From Bacteroides sp. (GTDB lineage Bacteria; Bacteroidota; Bacteroidia; Bacteroidales; Muribaculaceae): DNA of 50,891 bases. The position numbers were made by a program, and so were the translations under genes. The stretch covers positions 1-50,891 of the forward strand of contig JAAVDF010000039.1 in the NCBI GenBank assembly GCA_014801945.1, in the 5' to 3' direction. The notes beneath the pieces were generated by a model. The model was given only the letters and a program-made list of their open reading frames with translations, was not told the origin of the DNA and did no database searches. Of this stretch, positions 44,551 through 50,891 are shown in pieces (position 1 is the stretch's first letter; every line of letters begins with the position of its first letter).

Positions 44551-44590
44551 TCAGCGGCCACGCCCCTGACGAAAGGAGCACGACCGCTGA
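44551..44590 (-). terminator. Possible terminator after ahpC
   Basis: TCAGCGG (44551-44557) pairs with CCGCTGA (44584-44590); minus-strand tail ATTCCTTTT. It is 115 bp past the ahpC stop, so assignment is uncertain. The rest of 44391-44705 has no gene. Confidence 0.4.
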
Positions 44591-44705
44591 GCACTTTTCA
44601 CATACGGCACTCTTGGATCTGACCAAGCATGATGCCGGATGAGTGATATAACCGGAAGATTCGTTTTACCAATAAATTCCAAGTAAAAGCTTTCTACAAA
44701 ATGCT

Positions 44706-45272
44706 TTAGATCTTGCCTACGAGCTCAATACCGGGCTTGAGGGTATCCTTGCCCGGTTTCCAGCGGGCGGGGCATACCTGATCGCCGTGCTCGGCCACGA
44801 ACTGCGCTGCCTCAAGCTTACGGAGAAGCTCCTCGGCATTACGTCCGATACCGTTGTCCTGAACCTCGGCAATCTTGATCTTTCCCTCAGGATTGATCAC
44901 GAACGTACCGCGATATGACATGAAGTCATCGGGATTGAGCACACCGAAATATTCGGAGAGGACTCCGGTCTTATCGGCAAGCATCGGGAACTTCACTTTC
45001 TTGATGGAATCGCTGGCATCATGCCAAGCCTTGTGGGTAAATTTGCTGTCGGTGCTGACGCTATAGACCTCAGCTCCGAGTTCCTTGAACTTGTCATAGT
45101 TCTCGGCCATATCCACAAGCTCGGTCGGACACACGAAAGTGAAGTCCGCAGGATAGAAGAAAAGGATGGACCACTTGCCTTTGAGATCGGCATCGGTCAC
45201 TGTCTTGAAGTCGCCGTCAACAAATGCATCGACTGCGAACTGGGGGATTTCCTGATTGATGATTGTTTGCAT
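44706..45272 (-). CDS. ahpC: Alkyl hydroperoxide reductase subunit C (2-Cys peroxiredoxin)
   Basis: A 188-aa peroxiredoxin reducing H2O2, organic peroxides and peroxynitrite. Peroxidatic Cys48 in DFTFVCPTEL, resolving Cys167 in DQVCPARW, and Arg in the SYRGTFVI strand. Full length; start MQTIINQEIPQF is typical. AhpF, its usual flavoprotein reductase, is not next to it in this window. The promoter was not clear from consensus. Confidence 0.96.
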   Translation of the reverse strand: MQTIINQEIPQFAVDAFVDGDFKTVTDADLKGKWSILFFYPADFTFVCPTELVDMAENYDKFKELGAEVYSVSTDSKFTHKAWHDASDSIKKVKFPMLADKTGVLSEYFGVLNPDDFMSYRGTFVINPEGKIKIAEVQDNGIGRNAEELLRKLEAAQFVAEHGDQVCPARWKPGKDTLKPGIELVGKI

Positions 45273-45427
45273 AATAATATAATGTTTTTATGTTTTTGAT
45301 ATTTCTATTACATATTTAGTTTACGGTATTAGAACGCAGGTCTGACCGTAATGGTTCGGACGGACATTTTCACTCATTTTACTTAAATTTATTGGAATCC
45401 AAAATATTATAAATAGTTAAAAGGCGC

Positions 45428-45472
45428 AACAACCGTGGTTTAAAGACAATATATATCTAAACAACCGTTGTT
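45428..45472. promoter_or_regulatory. Duplicated palindrome, candidate operator between ahpC and rprX
   Basis: AACAACCGTGGTT (45428-45440) and AACAACCGTTGTT (45460-45472) are two copies of one element differing at a single base; the second is a perfect odd palindrome (AACAAC-C-GTTGTT). They start 32 bp apart, about three helical turns, on the same face. The second overlaps the -33 position of the rprX promoter. Confidence 0.5.
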
Positions 45473-45498
45473 TTATTCACATTTTTATGTTAATTTTG
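45468..45498 (+). promoter_or_regulatory. Promoter of rprX-rprY
   Basis: TTGT (45468-45471, imperfect -33), 19 bases, TAATTTTG (45491-45498). Leader about 145 nt to the ATG at 45651. Confidence 0.55.
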
Positions 45499-45650
45499 AC
45501 GCAAATTGTTAATACGATTGAAACTTATTTGAAAAATTTCACAACAATTATACTTCGCAATTGTTAAGATATTAAATATCCGACAAGAGTTCAGACTTGA
45601 GGCCAAGAAGCTTAAAGCCTACACACACGGACACATATTTTTATATAATA

Positions 45651-47144
45651 ATGAAAAAATCGACTATCTGGTTCCTGACTATAATAATGGCCCTCACCTT
45701 CATCGGGTTGCTTTATGTACAGATCATGTACATGAACAACATGAAGAAGATGCGTGACGACCAATTCGCCGAGGGTGTGAAACGCTCCCTCTACGCTGTC
45801 AGCACCCGTCTGGAACAGGATGAGACAAAGCATTATCTTGAAGAGGATATGGCCACGATGGCCACTCAGTTCATACCGCGGACCAATGCCGACGGCTCGG
45901 TTGACATGAATTACAACTTCACCACTTCCGACGGCACCAACTATGACCTCACACTCAAAGGTAGCATTGACAAGCCCAAGGCAAGCAGTTCGATGCGCGA
46001 GATCATGCGCGGTAAATATCTTTATCAGAAAGGTCTGCTCGATGAAGTCATCTTCAATATCATCACCCAGTCAAGCAACCGCCCGATAAGCGAACGCGCT
46101 GACTCGGCTGAAGTGAGCAGCTATCTGCGCTCGGAACTTGACAACAATGGACTGACAATACCCTTCGAGTTCGCGGTGGTCAACCGTGTCGGCGGCATCG
46201 TCTATCGCTCCGCCGGCTACCACCCTACCCTCAGCGACGAGAACTCGATGTTCATACAGACACTCTTCCCGAATGATCCGAAAAACAAGATGTATTACCT
46301 CAAGGTATATTTCCCGACTAAGAGTGACTACATTTTCGGATCTATCCGCTTCATGATCCCGTCGTTCATCTTCACGTTCATACTGTTGGTGACATTCCTC
46401 TGCACAATCATTCTTGCTTTCCGCCAGAAGAAACTGACAGAGATGAAAAATGACTTCATCAACAATATGACCCACGAGTTCAAGACTCCGATCTCGACAA
46501 TATCACTCGCGGCCCAGATGCTCAATGACGGAGCGGTGCTGAAATCGCCGGCTATGCTCAGCCACATATCAACCGTGATCAACGACGAGACCAAACGCCT
46601 GCGCTTTCAGGTTGAAAAGGTGTTGCAGATGTCAATGTTTGACCGTCAGAAAGCCACTCTCCGTCTTCAGCACGTGGATGCCAATGTCCTGATAGCAAAC
46701 ATCACATCGACGTTCAAACTTAAAGTCGAAAAATACGGAGGTCACATCGAGGCAGTCCTTGATGCCGACGACTCGACCGTCAACGTGGATGAGATGCACT
46801 TCACCAACGTGATCTTCAACCTGCTCGACAATGCAGTCAAGTATCGCCGCGAGGAAGAACCGCTGCAGCTGACTGTGAGCACACGCAACGTCAGTCATAA
46901 CGGCGAAAAAATAGAGATCACCATCCGCGACAACGGCATCGGCATGAAGCGTGAGGATCTCAAGAAGATTTTTGAAAAATTTTATCGTGTATCCACCGGC
47001 AACCGTCACGACGTGAAGGGGTTCGGCCTCGGACTCGCATACGTCAAGAAGATGGTGGGCGAACTCGGAGGCGAGATCAGCGTGGATAGCGAGCTCAACG
47101 TAGGAACAAAATTCATAATTACATTACCAATAACTAAAAACTAA
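45651..47144 (+). CDS. rprX: RprX-like sensor histidine kinase
   Basis: A 497-aa inner-membrane sensor kinase. The ATG at 45651 (MKKSTIWFLTIIMALTF) gives a clean first membrane helix; an upstream TTG at 45597 is unlikely. Periplasmic sensor region (about 27-225), second helix (about 230-260, SFIFTFILLVTFLCTIILAF), phospho-acceptor His275 in NMTHEFKTPIS, then N box (FNLLDNAVKY), G1 (DNGIGM) and G2 (GFGLGLAYVKK). The N-terminus and order match RprX of Bacteroides. The response regulator gene starts 6 bp after its stop. Confidence 0.92.
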   Translation: MKKSTIWFLTIIMALTFIGLLYVQIMYMNNMKKMRDDQFAEGVKRSLYAVSTRLEQDETKHYLEEDMATMATQFIPRTNADGSVDMNYNFTTSDGTNYDLTLKGSIDKPKASSSMREIMRGKYLYQKGLLDEVIFNIITQSSNRPISERADSAEVSSYLRSELDNNGLTIPFEFAVVNRVGGIVYRSAGYHPTLSDENSMFIQTLFPNDPKNKMYYLKVYFPTKSDYIFGSIRFMIPSFIFTFILLVTFLCTIILAFRQKKLTEMKNDFINNMTHEFKTPISTISLAAQMLNDGAVLKSPAMLSHISTVINDETKRLRFQVEKVLQMSMFDRQKATLRLQHVDANVLIANITSTFKLKVEKYGGHIEAVLDADDSTVNVDEMHFTNVIFNLLDNAVKYRREEEPLQLTVSTRNVSHNGEKIEITIRDNGIGMKREDLKKIFEKFYRVSTGNRHDVKGFGLGLAYVKKMVGELGGEISVDSELNVGTKFIITLPITKN

Positions 47145-47150
47145 GAAACT

Positions 47151-47858
47151 ATGGAAGATCGTTTGCGCATACTGCTTTGCGAGGATGACGAGAATCTCGG
47201 CATGCTCCTCCGCGAGTATCTTCAGGCCAAGGGGTTCAATGCTGACCTTTTTGCCGACGGTGAAAGCGGCTACAAAGCCTTCCTCAAAGGGAAATATGAT
47301 CTTTGCGTCCTCGACGTAATGATGCCCAAGAAGGACGGTTTCGCACTCGCTCAGGAAATAAGGACCGTAAACTCGGAAGTACCCATCATTTTCCTTACGG
47401 CGAAATCACTCAAGGAAGATATCCTCGAAGGCTTCAAGATCGGAGCTGACGACTATATCACCAAACCGTTCTCGATGGAGGAACTCGTGTTCCGTATCGA
47501 AGCCATTCTCCGCCGCGTGAAGGGCAAGAAGGGCAAGGAAATCACAATGTACAAGATCGGTAAGTTCACATTCGATACCCAGAAGCAGGTGCTCCTGATC
47601 GACGATAAGGTGACTAAACTTACCACCAAGGAATCCGAGCTCCTCAGTCTGCTCTGTGCCCATGTCAACGAGATCCTTGAACGTAACTTCGCGCTCAAGA
47701 CCATCTGGATCGACGATAATTACTTCAACGCACGTTCGATGGACGTCTATATCACCAAGCTCCGCAAGCACCTGAAGGACGATCCGTCAATCGAGATCAT
47801 CAATATCCACGGCAAAGGCTACAAGCTTATCGCTCCTGAACTTGAAACGTCAAATTAA
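47151..47858 (+). CDS. rprY: RprY-like OmpR-family response regulator
   Basis: A 235-aa transcription factor: receiver domain (1-120) with acidic pocket CEDDEN, phospho-acceptor Asp55 (VLDVMMPKKDG) and Lys in ITKPFSMEEL; C-terminal winged helix with TKESELLSLLCAH and SMDVYITKLRKHL. Wording is very close to RprY of Bacteroides. It is cotranscribed with rprX and could bind the repeated palindrome upstream of the pair or the ahpC region, though that is inference. Confidence 0.94.
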   Translation: MEDRLRILLCEDDENLGMLLREYLQAKGFNADLFADGESGYKAFLKGKYDLCVLDVMMPKKDGFALAQEIRTVNSEVPIIFLTAKSLKEDILEGFKIGADDYITKPFSMEELVFRIEAILRRVKGKKGKEITMYKIGKFTFDTQKQVLLIDDKVTKLTTKESELLSLLCAHVNEILERNFALKTIWIDDNYFNARSMDVYITKLRKHLKDDPSIEIINIHGKGYKLIAPELETSN

Positions 47859-47874
47859 TCGGTAGGTCCTACCG

Positions 47875-47896
47875 TCCTCCATATCTGTATGGAGGA
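47875..47896 (+). other. Hairpin after rprY
   Basis: TCCTCCATA (47875-47883) pairs fully with 47888-47896 around TCTG. There is no T-run, so it is not a standard terminator; it may stabilise the rprY mRNA end. Confidence 0.35.
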
Positions 47897-48026
47897 GGAT
47901 CATCCGATGTCCCCCATAACCTACTCCGGCCCGATGCCCTGTCGCCGACAGGGATCTGACCGGAGTAATATATATCCATCTACGGCCATCTCCACCTCAC
48001 AACCGAATCACACACACGATCACCTT

Positions 48027-49088
48027 ATGGAAATACATTCCCATAGCTCTACCACGAGGATCCCAAGGATACTCGTCTGCTTCCTGCTCACATATCTCGC
48101 ATTCCATTCCCATCTGTTCGGTCAGGATACCGGCAAATGGCTTCCGGACATTCTGGGCGACGGCTACGAAATGTGTCAGGTCAAGCAGCCCGACGATTAT
48201 ACCGGGCCGGTCGTATCGACCGTCATCCGCAAACTTGCCCCCAAGCATATCGACGGCTCACCCGTGACACGCGGTGCGCTCTATGTCCACGGTTTCAACG
48301 ACTATTTCTTCCAGTCCGAGATGGGCAACCGCTTCGTAGAGCACGGTTATGACTTCTATGCAGTAGATCTCCGTCGCTACGGGCGTTCGCTCCGCGAAGG
48401 CGACAAGCTGTTTGACGTCCGCGACATGACCACATATTTTCAGGACATTGACTCGGCTCTCGTAATCATGGCGCGTCAGGGCATCACCGAAGTCATCCTC
48501 ATCGGCCATTCTACGGGCGGACTGACGACAGCCTATTTTGAAAGCCGTTGCCATCCTGAAGCCGTCAAGGCACTGATACTCAACAGTCCCTTCCTCGATT
48601 GGAATCTCGGATGGAAAGAGAAGCTGATACCGGCCATCACTCTCCTCGGAAAAGTATGGCCGAGCTTCAAGATAAGTCAGGGAATGTCTGACGCCTACGC
48701 TGAAAGCCTGCTGAAACGCTATCACGGCGAATGGGATTACCGCACTGACTGGAAGCTCATCCAGTCGCCTCCGGTAACGGCCGGATGGATTCGTGCGATC
48801 ACCCTCGCCCAGAAAGCCCTGCGCGGCGGCAAGGCCGACATACGCGTACCCATACTCCTGATGTATTCCTCGGCAAGCGTAAGCGGGTCGCAATGGTCGC
48901 CCGAACATAATCGGGCAGACGGTGTGCTCGATGTTAAGGATATTAAGAAATATGGTCTCGGACTCGGCCCGAATGTCACATGTGTGCGTGTCGATGGCGG
49001 ACTGCATGACCTCGTACTCTCTGCAAAATCAGTCCGCGAACCACTTTACCGCTACATATTTCAATGGCTTGCGCAGAGAGGGCTCTGA
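48027..49088 (+). CDS. Alpha/beta hydrolase (lysophospholipase/serine aminopeptidase-like), exported
   Basis: 353 aa. The ATG at 48027 places a hydrophobic signal segment (about 11-32, ILVCFLLTYLAFHSHLFG) at the N-terminus; the frame is open further up from 47889 but codes for unlikely sequence. Hydrolase fold with oxyanion strand ALYVHGFNDYFF (85-96), nucleophile Ser162 in LIGHSTGGL and His in VDGGLHDLVLS near the C-terminus. Typical of Hydrolase_4/S33 enzymes acting on lipids or small esters. Follows rprY by 168 bp; own promoter not seen. Confidence 0.82.
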   Translation: MEIHSHSSTTRIPRILVCFLLTYLAFHSHLFGQDTGKWLPDILGDGYEMCQVKQPDDYTGPVVSTVIRKLAPKHIDGSPVTRGALYVHGFNDYFFQSEMGNRFVEHGYDFYAVDLRRYGRSLREGDKLFDVRDMTTYFQDIDSALVIMARQGITEVILIGHSTGGLTTAYFESRCHPEAVKALILNSPFLDWNLGWKEKLIPAITLLGKVWPSFKISQGMSDAYAESLLKRYHGEWDYRTDWKLIQSPPVTAGWIRAITLAQKALRGGKADIRVPILLMYSSASVSGSQWSPEHNRADGVLDVKDIKKYGLGLGPNVTCVRVDGGLHDLVLSAKSVREPLYRYIFQWLAQRGL

Positions 49089-49150
49089 CACAAGGGTACA
49101 GGTCCGTTAGATGACCCAAATGTTAATATTCTATAATTACGATCTAATAT

Positions 49151-49181
49151 TTTGTTTTATCGCCCAAACTCACTATATTTG
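49151..49181 (+). promoter_or_regulatory. Canonical promoter of ssrA
   Basis: TTTG (49151-49154), 19 bases, TATATTTG (49174-49181). Expected start near 49188, giving a 68-nt 5' precursor to be trimmed. Confidence 0.88.
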
Positions 49182-49255
49182 TAAGCTAAAATCATGAACG
49201 GCATCTAAAGAAAGAGTTCTTTTTTTGACAGTCCGTCCATACTCACTTATCCTAC

Positions 49256-49654
49256 GGGGCTGACCGGTTTTGACAGCGTGTAGAGGTGGTGGGTAAGCAT
49301 GCAGAGCAATGATGGCTACGCTCTTTAATCAGGGACATCAAAATTTCAAATGGCGAAAACAACTACGCTCTCGCTGCTTAATCGAAGTACAGTAGATTAG
49401 CTTTATTTCCGCAACAGTTGCGGAAACGAGACATCACCCGATTGTCCTTTTTCCGAGACGGATCGACAAGGTGGTGCAGGTAAATCGGAAATATGGCGAG
49501 GAAAGCCTCGATAATCGCCGAGATTTTTAGAGGATAAGGTCGAGATTGGTCGTTTCTTGCCTGTCTTGACACGAAAACCAAGTAGAAACTAAGCATGTAG
49601 AAAGCTCATTAGTTCCACGTTTGGACGAGGGTTCAAATCCCTCCAGCTCCACCA
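49256..49654 (+). ncRNA. ssrA: Transfer-messenger RNA (tmRNA)
   Basis: About 399 nt. The 5' end GGGGCUG pairs with 3' CAGCUCC to give the tRNA-like acceptor stem, CCA is encoded (49652-49654), and the T-arm GGGTTCAAATCCC is at 49629-49641. The tag frame at 49352-49381 reads GENNYALAA then TAA, with the LAA degradation signal. It rescues stalled ribosomes with SmpB. The one-piece form fits Bacteroidetes. Confidence 0.95.
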
Positions 49655-49722
49655 TGTACTACCGAACTTATTGCTGCAAACAAGTTACAGCGAGCTAAAG
49701 GTTCGGACTAAAGAAGACTTAT

Positions 49723-49786
49723 CGCCCTATGGGCGCTTTGACCACAAAGAAACCTCGGACTATCAAGTAGTTCAGAGGTTTTTTTG
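49723..49786 (+). terminator. Terminator downstream of ssrA
   Basis: AAACCTC (49750-49756) pairs with GAGGTTT (49775-49781), followed by TTTTTG. A further small hairpin (CGCCC/GGGCG, 49723-49735) precedes it. Another hairpin CCGAAC/GTTCGG lies at 49662-49706. Confidence 0.7.
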
Positions 49787-49835
49787 TATCTAATCCTTTC
49801 GTTTCAGGACCGAAATAAGACCAAAAAAAAGACCA

Positions 49836-49900
49836 CTCCAGACCGAGCTTGGGCACTAACCATGCACTAAGATTTTGAAAATCGTTTTAGTGCCTAAACG
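49836..49900. repeat. Imperfect inverted repeat with GCACTAA copies
   Basis: GCACTAA occurs twice on the plus strand (around 49853 and 49865) and once inverted (TTAGTGC near 49890), around a GATTTT/AAAATC core. The arrangement resembles a tyrosine-recombinase core site or a terminator, but neither role is proven. No integrase gene is seen. Confidence 0.3.
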
Positions 49901-49942
49901 TGGTATAAGTATCAAATTTTTTCTCTTCGAAGTGAAAAATCT

Positions 49943-49974
49943 ATTGGCCGTTATCAAAATAATTTGTAACTTTG
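49943..49974 (+). promoter_or_regulatory. Promoter of the structured RNA unit
   Basis: ATTG (49943-49946), 20 bases, TAACTTTG (49967-49974). Start expected near 49981. Confidence 0.65.
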
Positions 49975-49980
49975 CCGACG

Positions 49981-50291
49981 CATATCGTCCGCGGAGTCCC
50001 GATATGGGGTAAGCGTGGCGGGGTGCGCAGACATAATATAAGAGCGTTTATCAAGCGCTTGTTCTTGGCTTCTTGAAATCTGGCAGTTTCAAAATCACAG
50101 TCGGGAATGAGGCAACGATAGGCGCCTTTCGGGGTATGATATACCTATGTAGGAGCATGTAGCGATACATACTCCTCCTCATCATATCATACAGCGTGAG
50201 GCTCCGCGTTGCTCGTTCTACTGTGATGGGCACATGCCAGAGCCTCAAGAAGCGGGACGAGCAACAGATACAGACTCTCACGCTCTTTTTG
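49981..50291 (+). ncRNA. Unnamed structured RNA or leader (promoter-to-terminator unit)
   Basis: About 310 nt. The predicted 5' end begins a hairpin CATATCG/CGATATG (49981-49987, 50000-50006). A 9-bp stem GTATGATAT/ATATCATAC (50134-50142, 50184-50192) encloses a hairpin AGGAG-c-ATGTA / TACAT-a-CTCCT capped by a GCGA tetraloop (50151-50176). Directly next to it AGCGTGAG (50193-50200) pairs with CTCACGCT (50277-50285 region) followed by a T-run, with GTTGCTCG/CGAGCAAC nested inside. The last stem plus T-run is a terminator. No RNA family was recognised with certainty; it could also be an attenuator for the gene at 50340. Confidence 0.6.
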
Positions 50292-50339
50292 TATATAGAC
50301 TTTTGCCAATGAGGTGAGTCCGGCGGCTTAGGGCACAAA

Positions 50340-50891
50340 ATGACCGGCTACGCGGCGATTTTACAGCACTACGATCACTGGGACAATTTTGTCAGACTCT
50401 GGAAAATCGGAGCCAATCCCGATGTGTCCTATATGCCCGAGCCTTGGTGGGGGTGGCATCCTGCCGGAAACGAGAGCTTGCAAAGCGTAGTGGTCAATCT
50501 CAGTCCCGGGCACGGGGGCAAATTGCAGTCACCGGTCTGCATGGCTTGCACATTAGGCTGCGGCATGGGTGCTTTGTCCTATTCTGCCGCTATGTTCGGC
50601 AATGTGCTGCGCGCCCACCTCGCCGACACTGAGCGTTGGCATTATCGCCGACGCTACCTCCCCTTGATGAATGCCCTCCAACTGTCTGACGACCTGCTCG
50701 CGCCCGACACCCGTCATCATCTCAGCATAGAATTGGCTCCATATCACAGCAACTCCGGCCTGCTAAACCGCGAGTATCTGCTCAGCAACAAAGAGGATGT
50801 GTTCGAGCACACCCTTTGCTTCGCCGCCCGTGCAGCCCGACTTATCAGCACTCGCCTGAAGAATATCGTCATGGTGCGAGCCGTGTATGGC
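50340..50891 (+). CDS. Partial protein of unknown function, runs off the window
   Basis: 184 codons are present without a stop. The ATG at 50340 is the first possible start after an in-frame stop at 50310. Translation begins MTGYAAILQHYDHWDNF and includes PEPWWGWHPAGNES, VVVNLSPGHGG, a Cys pair in MACTLGCGMG, and IELAPYHSNSG. The NLSPG and aromatic/His patterns faintly recall uracil-DNA-glycosylase-like folds, but that is weak. It lies 50 nt past the terminator-like end of the structured RNA unit. Confidence 0.7.
   Translation, partial: MTGYAAILQHYDHWDNFVRLWKIGANPDVSYMPEPWWGWHPAGNESLQSVVVNLSPGHGGKLQSPVCMACTLGCGMGALSYSAAMFGNVLRAHLADTERWHYRRRYLPLMNALQLSDDLLAPDTRHHLSIELAPYHSNSGLLNREYLLSNKEDVFEHTLCFAARAARLISTRLKNIVMVRAVYG

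Noticed and set aside
50051-50338. 95-aa minus-strand frame
   Set aside because: Covers the hairpins of the structured RNA unit; palindromic sequence explains the open frame better than a protein.

Overview
The window is about 51 kb of Bacteroidales chromosome, most likely from a gut Muribaculaceae-type bacterium. Support comes from two SusC/SusD pairs, RprX/RprY-like regulators, a tmRNA with tag GENNYALAA, secreted proteins ending in type IX secretion (T9SS)-like tails, and repeated TTTG / TAnnTTTG promoters instead of E. coli-type ones. The family-level placement is inference; no rRNA is present.

Layout. 1-473: a 198-bp REP/MITE-like inverted-repeat element and two hairpins. 474-5511 (-): a SusC/SusD pair without linked enzymes and with a leader of about 330 nt. 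6377-11550 (+): housekeeping genes (tadA, a CobB-type sirtuin without zinc cysteines, topA, an RluA-family pseudouridine synthase, a DUF1573 protein). 11815-22165 (+): a secreted protein with a T9SS-like tail, then C10 cysteine protease - SusC - SusD - TlpA-like thioredoxin, which looks like a protein/peptide utilisation locus. 22317-24868 (-): a DHDPS/NAL-family lyase and an SSS transporter.

25235-39748 is the most unusual part. Two divergent operons face each other across 207 bp. The leftward one encodes a secreted beta-helix glycosidase-like protein (GH141-like), a cytoplasmic GH31 alpha-glycosidase, a 1012-aa fusion (UroD-type methyltransferase + MetH homocysteine domain + MetH corrinoid domain) and an SSS transporter. 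The rightward one encodes a zinc MtaA/CmuA-type methyltransferase, a free-standing MetH-type reactivation protein, L-fucose isomerase, a sugar mutarotase and a fucose permease. Taken together this looks like a cobalamin methionine synthase in which the folate module is replaced by a UroD-type methyltransferase, tied to deoxysugar catabolism. My working hypothesis is corrinoid-dependent demethylation of O-methylated sugars with the methyl group passed to homocysteine.

39826-44390 (-): a GH63-like glycosidase, then an operon of L-galactose/L-fucose dehydrogenase-like aldo-keto reductase, lactonase-like amidohydrolase and zinc dehydrogenase, which together could oxidise L-galactose or L-fucose. 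44706-49088: ahpC (-), the rprX-rprY two-component pair (+) with a duplicated palindrome in its promoter, and a secreted alpha/beta hydrolase. 49151-50891 (+): ssrA (tmRNA) with a canonical promoter, a second promoter-hairpins-terminator unit that looks like an unnamed structured RNA, and a protein gene that runs off the window.
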